The notes under the pieces: generated by a model
Database searches by the model: none
Told to the model about the DNA's origin: nothing
Seen by the model: only the letters and a program-made list of their open reading frames with translations
Shown here: piece by piece, positions 33,623 to 42,900 of the stretch
Numbering within the stretch: the first letter of the stretch is position 1
How the letters are laid out: each line of letters opens with the position of its first letter
Source of the DNA: Pseudomonadota bacterium
GTDB lineage: Bacteria; Pseudomonadota; Gammaproteobacteria; Burkholderiales; Burkholderiaceae_C
DNA: 48,364 nt
NCBI GenBank assembly: GCA_021815805.1
Contig: JAKAZQ010000025.1
Location: 1 to 48,364, forward strand
Reading direction: 5' to 3'
Made by a program: the position numbers and the translations under genes

Positions 33623-34471
33623 ATGTGTTACGTACGCGTCATGGTCACGACGACATACGGCTCCACGCCGCGCGAGGCGGGAGTGTCCATGCTTGTCAGC
33701 GAAGCCGGCGTCGAGGGCACCATCGGTGGCGGACAACTCGAGTGGCAGGCCATAGCCACCGCGCGGCGCCTGCTGGCGCAGTGGGGACCGCAGCCATCGC
33801 CCTCGGACGTCGAACACCGCGAACGCCTGGCCCTGGGGCCGGCGCTGGGTCAGTGCTGCGGCGGCGCGGTGGAACTGGCCTACACACCCTGCCCCTTGCC
33901 CGCGCCCGCGCACCAGCCGTCGCTATTCTTCCTGCAACTGCATGGGGCCGGCCACGTCGGGCGCGCCCTGGTGCGCCTGCTGCGCACGTTGCCCTGCGAG
34001 GTGCAGTGGATCGACGAGCGCGAGAACGCCTTCGCAGCATCGACGGATCACGGCGGACCTGCGCGGATCGAGTACATCACCGCCGACATGCCGCAGGCCG
34101 AGGTAGCGGTGGCGCCCGCGGGTGCCTTTTATCTCGCCATGACCCACCGGCACGATCTGGACTTCGCCATCGGAACCGAAGTCCTGCGCCGTGCCGACCA
34201 TGGGTGGTTGGGTTGCATTGGCTCGCTAACCAAGCGCGGGCGCTTCGTGCACCGTTGGACCGCGAGGGGAATGGATCCGCGCGCCCTGGAGGACTTCGCC
34301 TGCCCGGTGGGTGTCGACTCCATTCCGGGCAAGTCCCCGGAGTGCATCGCGGTAGCCGTGTGCGCGCAGCTGCTTCAGGTGGCGGGGCGGCGTGCCGCGC
34401 CGTCGGCCGAATCCTCGGCGCGCCATCGAGACATTGATCACGGGAAACCCAGACACCCACGATCGGCGTAG
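33623..34471 (+). CDS. xdhC: Xanthine dehydrogenase accessory protein
   Basis: A 282-residue XdhC protein that binds molybdenum cofactor and inserts it, after sulfuration, into XdhB. Visible family motifs are the N-terminal GSTPREAGVSMLV and GTIGGGQLEWQA, then LGQCCGGAVELA with the cofactor-associated cysteines, a Rossmann segment LHGAGHVGRALVRLL and the C-terminal GCIGSLTKRGRF. It starts 7 nt after xdhB. The alternative ATG at 33641 would remove six residues. The last 30 residues are variable. Confidence 0.93.
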   Translation: MCYVRVMVTTTYGSTPREAGVSMLVSEAGVEGTIGGGQLEWQAIATARRLLAQWGPQPSPSDVEHRERLALGPALGQCCGGAVELAYTPCPLPAPAHQPSLFFLQLHGAGHVGRALVRLLRTLPCEVQWIDERENAFAASTDHGGPARIEYITADMPQAEVAVAPAGAFYLAMTHRHDLDFAIGTEVLRRADHGWLGCIGSLTKRGRFVHRWTARGMDPRALEDFACPVGVDSIPGKSPECIAVAVCAQLLQVAGRRAAPSAESSARHRDIDHGKPRHPRSA

Positions 34472-34512
34472 CTCTGCATGCTCTTCAGGCCGGTCCAGGC
34501 AAAGTCAATCGA

Positions 34513-34911
34513 GGCAACGGGCCCTTCCTGCGGACCCAGCGAGGTGCATTCCTGCTGCGCAGGCATACACGACGTGACCGGATGCGCCTGGCCCTACAGG
34601 CGGTCAAAGATGGCTTGCTCCAACGGCGCCACGCCAGCATCCCCGAACAGGCGAAATGGCTGCGCACGATCGTTGCCGGCTACTTCGCGTACCACGCGGT
34701 GCCCACCAACTCGCAGGCCCTCGGCGCGTACCGGCACCACGTCCTGTCGCTCTAGCGACGTTTTTTGGAGCGTCGCAGCCAGCAGGCGGGCGTCACGTGG
34801 GCGAAGATGTATCGGCTCGCCGGCGAATGGCTTCCGTCCCCACGCATACTTCACCCGCGGACAGAGGATCGGCTCGCCGTCAGAGCCCGAGGTAGGAGCC
34901 GTATGCCTTAA
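34513..34911 (+). pseudogene. Remnant of group II intron reverse transcriptase/maturase (C-terminal part)
   Basis: Reading from 34513 gives the C-terminal maturase (X-domain) pattern of group II intron proteins: RRHASIPEQAKWLRTIV, GYFAYHAVPTNSQALGAYR, then WAKMYRLAGEWLPSPRILHP and a terminal RARGRSRMP. An in-frame TAG at 34753 interrupts it, and nothing of the reverse transcriptase palm domain is found upstream, where xdhC ends at 34471. It is therefore a dead 3' fragment. The downstream RNA domain at 34896 supports the call. Confidence 0.8.
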
Positions 34912-34975
34912 TTGGGCACGTACGGATCTGTGCGGGAGATACCGGGCAACCGGCATCCCTACCGCGGTCGCCAAC
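34896..34975 (+). mobile_element. Group II intron 3' end (domain V hairpin and likely domain VI)
   Basis: GAGCCGTATGCC and GGCACGTACGGATCTG form the compact domain V hairpin typical of bacterial group II introns (34896-34936). A segment ending CATCCCTACCGCGG follows and resembles the intron 3' end. It directly follows the maturase remnant. The rest of the gap, 34976-35085, shows no feature. Confidence 0.65.
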
Positions 34976-35085
34976 ACCCGCCGAACAGAAGATCTAGGAT
35001 GTCCTTCCGGCAAATCGCCGACCTGAATACGCGCTCCCGATCGGTGCATCGGTCACAGGTTCGGTGCGTGTCGCACCGTCAAAGG

Positions 35086-35742
35086 TCAGAACTCGACTTC
35101 CAGGTCATCGATTTCCTCCTTCTCCCCCAGTGCCGCGGCAGTCCATTCACCCATTTCGGGCATCTCGAGCACGGTGCGCTTGTAGGCTTCGCTGGCGGCG
35201 TCGAGTGACACGTCGTAGGTGGCGAAGCGCGTGGCCACCGGCGCATAGATCGCATCGGCCATGCCTCTGCGCTCGCCGAACAGGAACGGTCCACCGTAAC
35301 GCTGCAGGCAATCGTTCCAGATCGACGTGATGCGCTCTATGTCGGCTAGCGCGCGGCTCCAGACGGTGAAACCGGGGAAATGCGCGCGCAGGTTCATCGG
35401 CATGGAACTGCGAAGATTCGTGAACCCCGCGTGCATCTCACCGCAGATCGAGCGGCAATGCGCGCGCGCGGCGCGCGCGCTCGGGAGCAGTCCGGCTTTC
35501 GGGCGCAGCTCGTGCAGGAATTCCCCGATCGCCAGGACGTCCCAGACTTCGACGCCGTCATGCCGCAGGCAGGGCACGAGCATCGAGGGGGCCAGAAGCA
35601 GGAGTTCCTGCCGGTAAGTGGGATCCTCGGGTGCCACCGTGCATTCGTCGAAGTCGATGCCGGCGAAGCGCGCAAGCAGCCAACCGCGCAGCGACCACGA
35701 GGAATAGTTCTTGCTGCTGATGATCAACGTTGTCTTGGCCAT
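35086..35742 (-). CDS. Glutathione S-transferase family protein
   Basis: A 218-residue cytosolic GST. The N-terminal thioredoxin-like domain starts MAKTTLIISSKNYSSWSLRG, with a serine-rich segment where the glutathione-activating residue lies in many bacterial classes, and continues with SMLVPCLRHDGVEVWDVLAI. The all-helical C-terminal domain holds GPFLFGERRGMADAIYAPV, the typical N-capping segment. I chose the ATG at 35742; the long upstream frame is the antisense of phaZ. It is divergent from phaZ. The substrate is unknown, with detoxification or a glutathione-dependent step possible. Confidence 0.88.
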   Translation of the reverse strand: MAKTTLIISSKNYSSWSLRGWLLARFAGIDFDECTVAPEDPTYRQELLLLAPSMLVPCLRHDGVEVWDVLAIGEFLHELRPKAGLLPSARAARAHCRSICGEMHAGFTNLRSSMPMNLRAHFPGFTVWSRALADIERITSIWNDCLQRYGGPFLFGERRGMADAIYAPVATRFATYDVSLDAASEAYKRTVLEMPEMGEWTAAALGEKEEIDDLEVEF

Positions 35743-35856
35743 GTCGCACCCCATCGCGCCCCTTGCACACCGATCCGAAGCAAGCCACATGCCACCGAAG
35801 CGTGGCTCGGATCTTGCTGGTTGGTGCAGGCATCCGTTGCCACGGGAGGTTCCGCC

Positions 35857-37056
35857 ATGTTGTACGCAGGCTATCAACTGCAGTCGGATCTGCTCGGTCC
35901 CGCGCTGTGGGCAGCGCACAGCACCGCGCAGTGGCTGGGAGCCGGCCCTCGGGCGCTGCGCATCGCGGGGGCTTGGCTGGAGACCTGCGCGCTGACGCGG
36001 GTGCGGCACCGCAGGCCTGAGTTCGGTATCGAGCGCGTGTCGCAGGACGGCCACGACGTCACGGTCAGCGAGTTGGCGCACGCGCACACACCGTTTTGTA
36101 CCCTGCTGCATTTCCGCAAGGACACATCGAGGCCGGGACCGCGCGTGCTGCTGGTGGCGCCGATGTCGGGGCATTTCTCGACCCTGCTTCGAGATACCGT
36201 GCGCACCTTGCTCGGGGACCACGATGTCTACCTGACCGACTGGCACAACGCGCGCGACGTGCCGCTGCGCGAGGGCCCATTCGGGGTCGACGAATACGTC
36301 GCCCACCTGATGGACTTCCTGCGCGTGCTCGGCCCTGGAACCCACCTGATGGCCGTGTGTCAGCCTTGCGTGCAGGCCCTGGCGGCGACCGCGCTGCTGG
36401 CCGAGGAGCATGACCCGGCCACGCCGTCCAGCCTGGTGTTGATGGCCGGCCCCATCGATTGCCGCATCCGGCCGACCGGGGTCAATCGCCTGGCCAACGA
36501 GCGCCCGATCGAATGGTTCGAGCGCAGCCTCGTCGACGTCGTGCCGCCCCGGTTGCGCGGGGCAGGGCGCGAGGTCTATCCCGGATACGTGCAGCTCGCT
36601 GCTTTCGTGAGCATGAACGGCGAGCGCCACCAGGGTATGGTTCTGGCTTACTTCAAGGCGCTGGCCGATGGCGACACGGCGCGCGCGGACGCGATCCGGG
36701 ACTTCTACCGCGAGTACTGCTCGGTGTCCGACCTGCCGGCCGAGTTCTATCTGGAAACCGTGCGCCGTGTGTTCCAGCAGCACGAACTGGCGCGCGGGCG
36801 CTGGACGTGGCGCGGCCGCGCGCTACGCCCCGCGGCGATCCGTCGCACCGCGCTGATGACCGTCGAGGGCGAGCGCGATGACATTTGCGCCTTTGGCCAG
36901 ACACTGGCCGCGCAGGACCTGTGCCCGAATATCCCGCCTTTCCTGCGAAGTCACTGGCTGCAGCCGGGCGTGGGCCATTACGGCGTGTTCAGCGGAAAGC
37001 GCTGGCAGCAGAGGATCTACCCCATGGTGCGCAGTCTGATCCACGCCGCCGATTGA
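35857..37056 (+). CDS. phaZ: Intracellular polyhydroxybutyrate depolymerase
   Basis: A 399-residue alpha/beta hydrolase-like enzyme mobilising intracellular PHB granules. It begins MLYAGYQLQSDLLGPAL and has the family nucleophile cysteine in MAVCQP (Cys168) instead of a lipase-box serine. Asp341 in EGERDD and His374 in GVGHYGVFSG complete the triad with the spacing seen in PhaZa1-type depolymerases. VDEYVAHLMDFLRVLGPGTH is also typical. GGGAGG stands 9 nt before the ATG at 35857. It indicates that the host stores PHB. Nothing ties it by operon to its neighbours. Confidence 0.93.
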   Translation: MLYAGYQLQSDLLGPALWAAHSTAQWLGAGPRALRIAGAWLETCALTRVRHRRPEFGIERVSQDGHDVTVSELAHAHTPFCTLLHFRKDTSRPGPRVLLVAPMSGHFSTLLRDTVRTLLGDHDVYLTDWHNARDVPLREGPFGVDEYVAHLMDFLRVLGPGTHLMAVCQPCVQALAATALLAEEHDPATPSSLVLMAGPIDCRIRPTGVNRLANERPIEWFERSLVDVVPPRLRGAGREVYPGYVQLAAFVSMNGERHQGMVLAYFKALADGDTARADAIRDFYREYCSVSDLPAEFYLETVRRVFQQHELARGRWTWRGRALRPAAIRRTALMTVEGERDDICAFGQTLAAQDLCPNIPPFLRSHWLQPGVGHYGVFSGKRWQQRIYPMVRSLIHAAD

Positions 37057-37306
37057 AGTCAGAAAGTGACGGGCGTCAGATCCACATCAACGGCGAGGTG
37101 CGATTGGTGTCAGAACTGCGGATTTTCGTGAGCATCTGCCGCAAACCACTCCCTTCGGGAGCATCCGCAGCGCGCGACCGGCAGCGATCGGTGTCTTGTC
37201 AATGCGCGCCTTTCGCGCTTCATCACCGCTTGCCGCCAGAGCGCAGACCGCAGGCCGTACACGCTTCATCCGCGCACACCTTTTGTTGCCGTTGCGCGTG
37301 CATCTG

Positions 37307-37325
37307 GCGCACCAATTTGATGCGC
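37307..37325. promoter_or_regulatory. NtrC-like palindrome
   Basis: GCGCACCAATTTGATGCGC has 9-bp arms with one mismatch around a single central base. Its core resembles NtrC sites of the GCACC-N5-GGTGC type with one mismatch. It is centred about 75 nt upstream of the start predicted from the sigma-54-like promoter at 37365-37379, the usual side for an activator. Confidence 0.5.
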
Positions 37326-37364
37326 TTTGATCAATCCTCCCGTTGGTGGATCCGGAAGTTGATC

Positions 37365-37379
37365 TGGACTGGAAATTGC
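37365..37379 (+). promoter_or_regulatory. Sigma-54-like -24/-12 promoter for the ATP-grasp operon
   Basis: TGGACTGGAAATTGCTT, with GG at 37366-37367 and GC at 37378-37379, 10 nt apart. The -12 element TTGCTT is perfect, and the -24 element keeps TGG and the G at the seventh position. The predicted start is near 37391, 47 nt before the ATG at 37438. The 381-nt stretch 37057-37437 contains this, the palindrome and no gene. Confidence 0.55.
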
Positions 37380-37437
37380 TTCTTGCCGTGCGCCCACCAC
37401 CCGACAATATGACAGGCAGTTTGCACGCGAGGCGGCC

Positions 37438-38859
37438 ATGCGTAATTTCGATGAAATGAACCAGCCAAGCGGCGCGGTGCGCACCCACTACGCCAGGTAT
37501 GACCACTGGCTGCGCCAGCAGCCGCTGGATGCGATGCAGTCCAAGCGCGAGGAGGCCGAGCAGATCTTCCGGCGCGTGGGGATCACCTTCGCGGTGTATG
37601 GCGACGAGGCGGGAACCGAGCGCCTGATTCCATTCGATCTCATCCCACGCATCATTCCTGCAACCGAATGGGCGTCGCTGGAGGCAGGGCTCGTGCAGCG
37701 GGTGACTGCGCTGAACCGCTTCATCCACGACGTCTACCACGAGCAGGACATCATGCGTGCGGGTATCGTGCCGCGCGACCTGGTGCTGGGCAACAGGCAG
37801 TTCCGGCCCGAGATGATGGGCGTGCACGTTCCCAACCAGATTTACGCCCATATCGCCGGCATCGATGTCGTGCGCGCTGGGAACGTCGCGGGCGAGGGGC
37901 ACTACTACGTGCTGGAAGACAACCTGCGCGTGCCCTCGGGGGTGAGCTACATGCTGGAGAACCGGCGCATGATGATGCGGCTGTTCCCTGACCTTTTTTC
38001 GCATTACGCGATCGCCCCGGTGGCACGGTATCCCGACATGCTGCTGGAAAAGCTGCGCGACGTGGCTCCGCAAAGCGCCAGCGATCCCACGGTCGTGGTG
38101 CTGACCCCCGGCATGTACAACTCGGCGTATTTCGAACATGCGTTCCTGGCCCAGCAGATGGGGGTGGAACTCGTCGAGGGGCAGGACCTTTTCGTGCGCG
38201 ACAACTTCGTGTACATGCGCACCACCCAGGGCCCGCAGCGCGTGGACGTGATCTATCGCCGTATCGATGACGACTTCATCGACCCGGACGTGTTCCGCGC
38301 CGACTCGGCCCTGGGTTGCGCCGGGCTCATGGCGGCCTATCGCGCCGGGAATGTGACGCTGGCCAACGCGGTGGGCACGGGCGTGGCCGACGACAAATCG
38401 ATCTACCCCTACGTGCCGGCAATGATCGAGTTCTACCTGGGCGAAAAGCCCCTCCTGCACAACGTGCATACGTATGTGTGCCGTGACCCGCAAGACCTGG
38501 AGTACGTGCTGGCGCATCTGCCGGAACTGGTCGTCAAGGAGGTGCACGGCGCCGGCGGCTACGGCATGCTTGTCGGCCCGGCGTCGACGCATGCGCAGAT
38601 CGCCGCCTTTGCCGACAAGCTGCGCGCCCATCCGGAGCACTACATCGCGCAACCCACTCTGGCGCTGTCCACTTGCCCGACCTACGTGGATTCGGGCATC
38701 GCGCCGCGGCATATCGACCTGAGGCCCTTCGTGCTGTCAGGCAAGAGCGTGGCCATCGCCCCCGGCGGATTGACCCGTGTAGCGCTGACCGAGGGTTCGC
38801 TTGTGGTCAATTCCTCGCAAGGTGGCGGCACCAAGGACACTTGGGTGCTGGAGAGCTGA
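37438..38859 (+). CDS. Circularly permuted ATP-grasp type 2 protein
   Basis: A 473-residue ligase-like protein of the CP_ATPgrasp family (DUF404/DUF407 type). Landmarks are FAVYGDEAGTERLIPFDLIP, VTALNRFIHDVYHEQDIM, YVLEDNLRVPSGVSYMLENR, LTPGMYNSAYFEHAFLA and LVVKEVHGAGGYGML, where the lysine and glycine-rich loop contribute to nucleotide binding. By family the fold activates a carboxylate with ATP to make an amide or peptide-like bond. No physiological product is established. It is the first gene of a five-gene operon; the next gene encodes the partner alpha-E protein. It was chosen from 37438 because the ATG lies just after the predicted leader. Confidence 0.92.
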   Translation: MRNFDEMNQPSGAVRTHYARYDHWLRQQPLDAMQSKREEAEQIFRRVGITFAVYGDEAGTERLIPFDLIPRIIPATEWASLEAGLVQRVTALNRFIHDVYHEQDIMRAGIVPRDLVLGNRQFRPEMMGVHVPNQIYAHIAGIDVVRAGNVAGEGHYYVLEDNLRVPSGVSYMLENRRMMMRLFPDLFSHYAIAPVARYPDMLLEKLRDVAPQSASDPTVVVLTPGMYNSAYFEHAFLAQQMGVELVEGQDLFVRDNFVYMRTTQGPQRVDVIYRRIDDDFIDPDVFRADSALGCAGLMAAYRAGNVTLANAVGTGVADDKSIYPYVPAMIEFYLGEKPLLHNVHTYVCRDPQDLEYVLAHLPELVVKEVHGAGGYGMLVGPASTHAQIAAFADKLRAHPEHYIAQPTLALSTCPTYVDSGIAPRHIDLRPFVLSGKSVAIAPGGLTRVALTEGSLVVNSSQGGGTKDTWVLES

Positions 38860-38900
38860 CCGCGCGCCGGCTCACGATGGGATCACGAGGGAACTTTGCC

Positions 38901-39851
38901 ATGCTCAGCCGGACCGCCGATCACCTCTTCTGGATGGCGCGCTACACGGAGCGCGCCGAGAACACGGCGCGCATGCTCGACGCGCACGTGCAGTCGGCGC
39001 TGCTGCAGCCCTCGGCCCTGGCGACTGGCGAGGGCTGGGCCGGCGTGCTGGGCATCTCCGAGCTCACCGGCGCCTATCGCGCGCGCCACGGCGATGTCAG
39101 CGCCGAAAAGGTACTCGAGTTCATGGTGCGCGACAACGCCAACCCCTCGTCCATCTGCAGCTGCCTGCACGCCGCGCGGGAGAACGCGCGGGCGGTGCGA
39201 GGGGCCATCACGACGGAGGCATGGGAGACCGTCAACCAGACCTGGCTGGAGTTGCCGCGCATCGCCACCGAGCGAGTGATTCAGCGTGCCCCTGGCGTGC
39301 TGTTCGAGTGGGTCAAGCATCGCTCGCACCTGCTGCGCGGCGTCACGTCGGGCACGATGCTGCGCGACGAGGCCTTTCACTTCCTGCGCATCGGTACCGT
39401 GCTGGAGCGCGCCGACAACACGGCGCGCCTGCTCGACGTCAAGTTCCATGCGCGCGCTTCGGACTTCCACGGTTCATCGGGCCAGCGCGGCCAGGAGCAG
39501 GACTTCTATCACTGGGCTGGAGTGTTGCGCTCGGTGTCGGGCTTCGAGGTGTATCGCAAGATCTACCGCGAAGCCATCACGCCCGAGCGCGTGGCCGAGA
39601 TGCTGATCCTGCGCACCAGCATGCCGCGCTCGCTGGCGGCGTGCATGGCCGAGATCGTGAGCGATCTGGTGAAGGTCGCGCACCCCCAATCGGCCGAGAC
39701 GCTGCGCCGTGCCGGGCTGCTCAACGCCCAGCTGCAGTTCGGCCGCATCGAGGACATCATGGCCACCGGACTGCACGCCTGGCTGACCGACTTCCTGACG
39801 CGCGTCAACGCGTTGGGGAGCGATATCAGCCAGGACTTCCTCGCCGCCTGA
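38901..39851 (+). CDS. Alpha-E domain protein
   Basis: A 316-residue all-helical protein of the alpha-E family. It opens MLSRTADHLFWMARYTERAENTARMLD-like (quoted: MLSRTADHLFWMARYTERAE) and contains WVKHRSHLLRGVTSGTMLRD and IGTVLERADNTARLLD, showing a pseudo-repeat of the ER/AD-NTAR motif. Alpha-E proteins always accompany circularly permuted ATP-grasp and transglutaminase-like proteins; their role is unknown. I chose the ATG at 38901, the normal family start with GAGGG upstream; an ATG at 38877 is also in frame. A fused homologue is present at the C-terminus of the protein from 43319. Confidence 0.9.
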   Translation: MLSRTADHLFWMARYTERAENTARMLDAHVQSALLQPSALATGEGWAGVLGISELTGAYRARHGDVSAEKVLEFMVRDNANPSSICSCLHAARENARAVRGAITTEAWETVNQTWLELPRIATERVIQRAPGVLFEWVKHRSHLLRGVTSGTMLRDEAFHFLRIGTVLERADNTARLLDVKFHARASDFHGSSGQRGQEQDFYHWAGVLRSVSGFEVYRKIYREAITPERVAEMLILRTSMPRSLAACMAEIVSDLVKVAHPQSAETLRRAGLLNAQLQFGRIEDIMATGLHAWLTDFLTRVNALGSDISQDFLAA

Positions 39852-39928
39852 TCCGCAGCCGGCGGCCGGTACGCCAGCCGGGGCCGCCGTGACGTTTGCC
39901 GTTCGCCTCACTTCCGCCAAGGTGCCAC

Positions 39929-42900
39929 ATGTCCATCCACGTCGCCCTTCATCACGTCACGCGCTATCGCTTCGACCGCGCGGTGAACCTTGCCCCGCAC
40001 GTCATTCGGCTTCGCCCTGCGCCGCATGCCCGTACACCGATTCTGTCCTACAGCCAGCGCATCGAGCCTGCCGGGCATTTCATCAACTGGCAGCAGGACC
40101 CCTTCGCCAACTACCTGGCGCGCGTGACGTTCCCGGAACCGTCCACGGCGCTCGAGATCACCGTGGACATGGTGGCCGAGATGTCGGTGTACAACCCCTT
40201 CGACTTCTTTCTCGAGCCGGCGGCCGAACGCTTCGGCTTCCGCTACGACGCGCAGCTTGAGGCCGACCTCGCCCCCTACCTGGCATGTGCGCCGCTGACT
40301 CCGCGCCTGCGCGAGCTGGTCGACAGCATAGAGCGCAGACCGAGGCCCATGGTCGATTTCCTGGTCGATCTGAACCAGCGCCTGCAGCGCGACATCGCCT
40401 ACGTGATCCGCATGGAGCCGGGGGTGCAGACCCCCGAGCAGACCCTGACGCTGCGCTCGGGTTCCTGCCGTGACTCGGGCTGGTTGCTGGTGGAATTGCT
40501 GCGCCACCTCGGGCTGGCCGCGCGGTTCGTGTCCGGGTACCTCATCCAGCTCGTGCCCGATGTCAAGGCGCTCGACGGCCCGGTCGGCGCCGATCGCGAC
40601 TTCACCGACCTGCACGCCTGGTGCGAGGTCTATCTGCCCGGTGCCGGCTGGATCGGGCTCGACCCGACCTCGGGGCTGCTGGCGGGTGAAGGGCACATTC
40701 CGCTGGCCTGCACGCCGCAGCCAGCCTCGGCGGCGCCGGTGGAGGGCCTGCTCGACGATTGCGAGGTGGCGTTCGAGCACAGCATGGAGGTCACGCGTCT
40801 GCTGCAGTCACCGCGTGTGACCAAGCCATACACCGAAGCGCAATGGCAGGGCGTGCTCGAACTGGGCGCGCAGGTGGACCGCCGGCTGCACGACGGGGAC
40901 GTGCGCCTGACACAAGGCGGGGAGCCCACCTTCGTCGCCATCGTCGACCGCGACGCCCCGGAGTGGAACACCGATGCGCTGGGCCCCACCAAGCGCGGCT
41001 ACGCCGGCGAACTGCTGCAGCGGCTGGCGCGACGCTACGGCCCCGGCGGTTTCCTGCATTATGGCCAGGGCAAATGGTATCCGGGCGAGCAGCTGCCGCG
41101 CTGGGCGCTCTCGGCGGTGTGGCGCCGCGACGGCCAGCCCTGCTGGCACGACCCCTCGCTGTTCGCCGACGAGCGTGCGCCCGGCAGCTGCGACACCGCG
41201 CAGGCGCGCCTGTTCATGCTGGGCCTTGTCGATGCGCTGGCGGTCGAACCTGCGCATGTCTGCGAGGGCTACGAGGACACCTGGTACTACCTGTGGCGCG
41301 AGCGGCGACTGCCCGTCAACGTGGATCCCTTCGATTCCCGCCTGGACGACGAGCTCGAACGCCAGCGCCTGCGCCGCGTGTTCGAGCGCGGGCTGCGCAG
41401 CCCCGTGGGCTACGCGCTGCCGCTGCGGCGCGACGCGGGCGAGCCCGTGCTGCGCGGCAGCCGCTGGGTCTCCGGGCCCTGGTTCTTCCGCGACGAGCGC
41501 ATGTACCTCGTGCCGGGGGATTCGGCCATGGGCTGGCGCCTGCCGCTCGACTCCCTGCCCTGGACGCAGGAGTCGGAGCGCGCGATCGACCTGCCGCCCG
41601 ACCCCTTCGCGCCGCGAACGCCGCTGGCTGCGGCCGCCCGGCTGCGTGCGCAGTACGCCACGTCGGCTGCGTCGGCCGGGCCGGGTGCCGCCGCGACGCC
41701 GACGCAGCCCGCGGCGCGCGGCGCGGAGGTGGCACCCGACGCCCCGGGCGTGCCGGCGCGCGGCCGCTCCGCCGCCGGCGTGGTGCGCACCGCGCTGTGC
41801 GTAGAGGCGCGCGGCGGCGTGCTGTACGTGTTCATGCCGCCGCTGGCCAGCGCGGACGACTACCTGGACCTGCTGGCCGCGGTGGAGTCGACGGCGCAGC
41901 GCCTGCGTCAGCGCCTGGTGCTCGAGGGCTACCCGCCGCCGCGCGATCCGCGCCTCAACCTGCTGCAGGTCACGCCCGATCCGGGGGTCATCGAGGTCAA
42001 CATCCACCCGGCGCACGACTGGCACGAACTCGTCGACCACACCGAGTTCCTCTACCAGGCCGCGTTCGAGACTCGCCTGGGCGCGGAGAAGTTCATGCTC
42101 GACGGGCGGCATACCGGAACGGGGGGCGGCAACCACGTGGTGCTGGGGGCCGCCACGCCCGCCGACAGCCCCTTCCTGCGCCGCCCCGACCTGCTGGCCA
42201 GCCTGCTCGCATACTGGCACAACCACCCGTCGCTGAGCTACTTGTTCAGCGGCCTGTTCATCGGCCCGAGCAGCCAGGCTCCGCGGGTCGACGAGGCCCG
42301 CAACGACCAGCTGCGCGAGCTCGAGATCGCGCTGGGCGAGCTGCGCGCGGCGGTGCGCCGCGAAGGCTCCCAGGTCGCCCCGTGGCTGGTCGATCGCAGC
42401 TTGCGCAACATCCTCGTCGACGTGACCGGCAACACCCATCGCGCCGAGTTCTGCATCGACAAGCTCTACAGCCCGGACAGCTCCACCGGCCGACTCGGGC
42501 TGCTGGAATTGCGCGCCTTCGAGATGCCTCCCCACGCGCGCATGAGCGTGGTGCAGCAGCTGCTGCTGCGCGCGCTGGTCGCGCGCTTCTGGGAGCAGCC
42601 CTACCACGCGCCGCTGCAGCGCTGGGGCACCGCGCTGCACGATCGCTTCCTGCTGCCGAGTTTCCTCCGCATGGACTTCGACGACGTGCTGCTCGAGCTC
42701 GGCGAAGCCGGCTTCGCGTTCGACGCCACGTGGTTCGCACCGCACTTCGAGTTTCGCTTCCCGCAGCTGGGCGAGTTCACCGCCGCCGGCATGCGCGTGG
42801 AGCTGCGCATGGCCCTGGAGCCCTGGCACGTGATGGGCGAGGAGGTGGCCTCCGGCGGAAACGTGCGCTACGTGGACTCGTCGCTGGAGCGCATCGAGGT

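Noticed and set aside
34478-35026. A 182-codon plus-strand frame in the gap after xdhC
   Set aside because: The other frame of the same stretch reads as a group II intron maturase C-terminus, and the hairpin of domain V lies inside it. It is a shadow frame.
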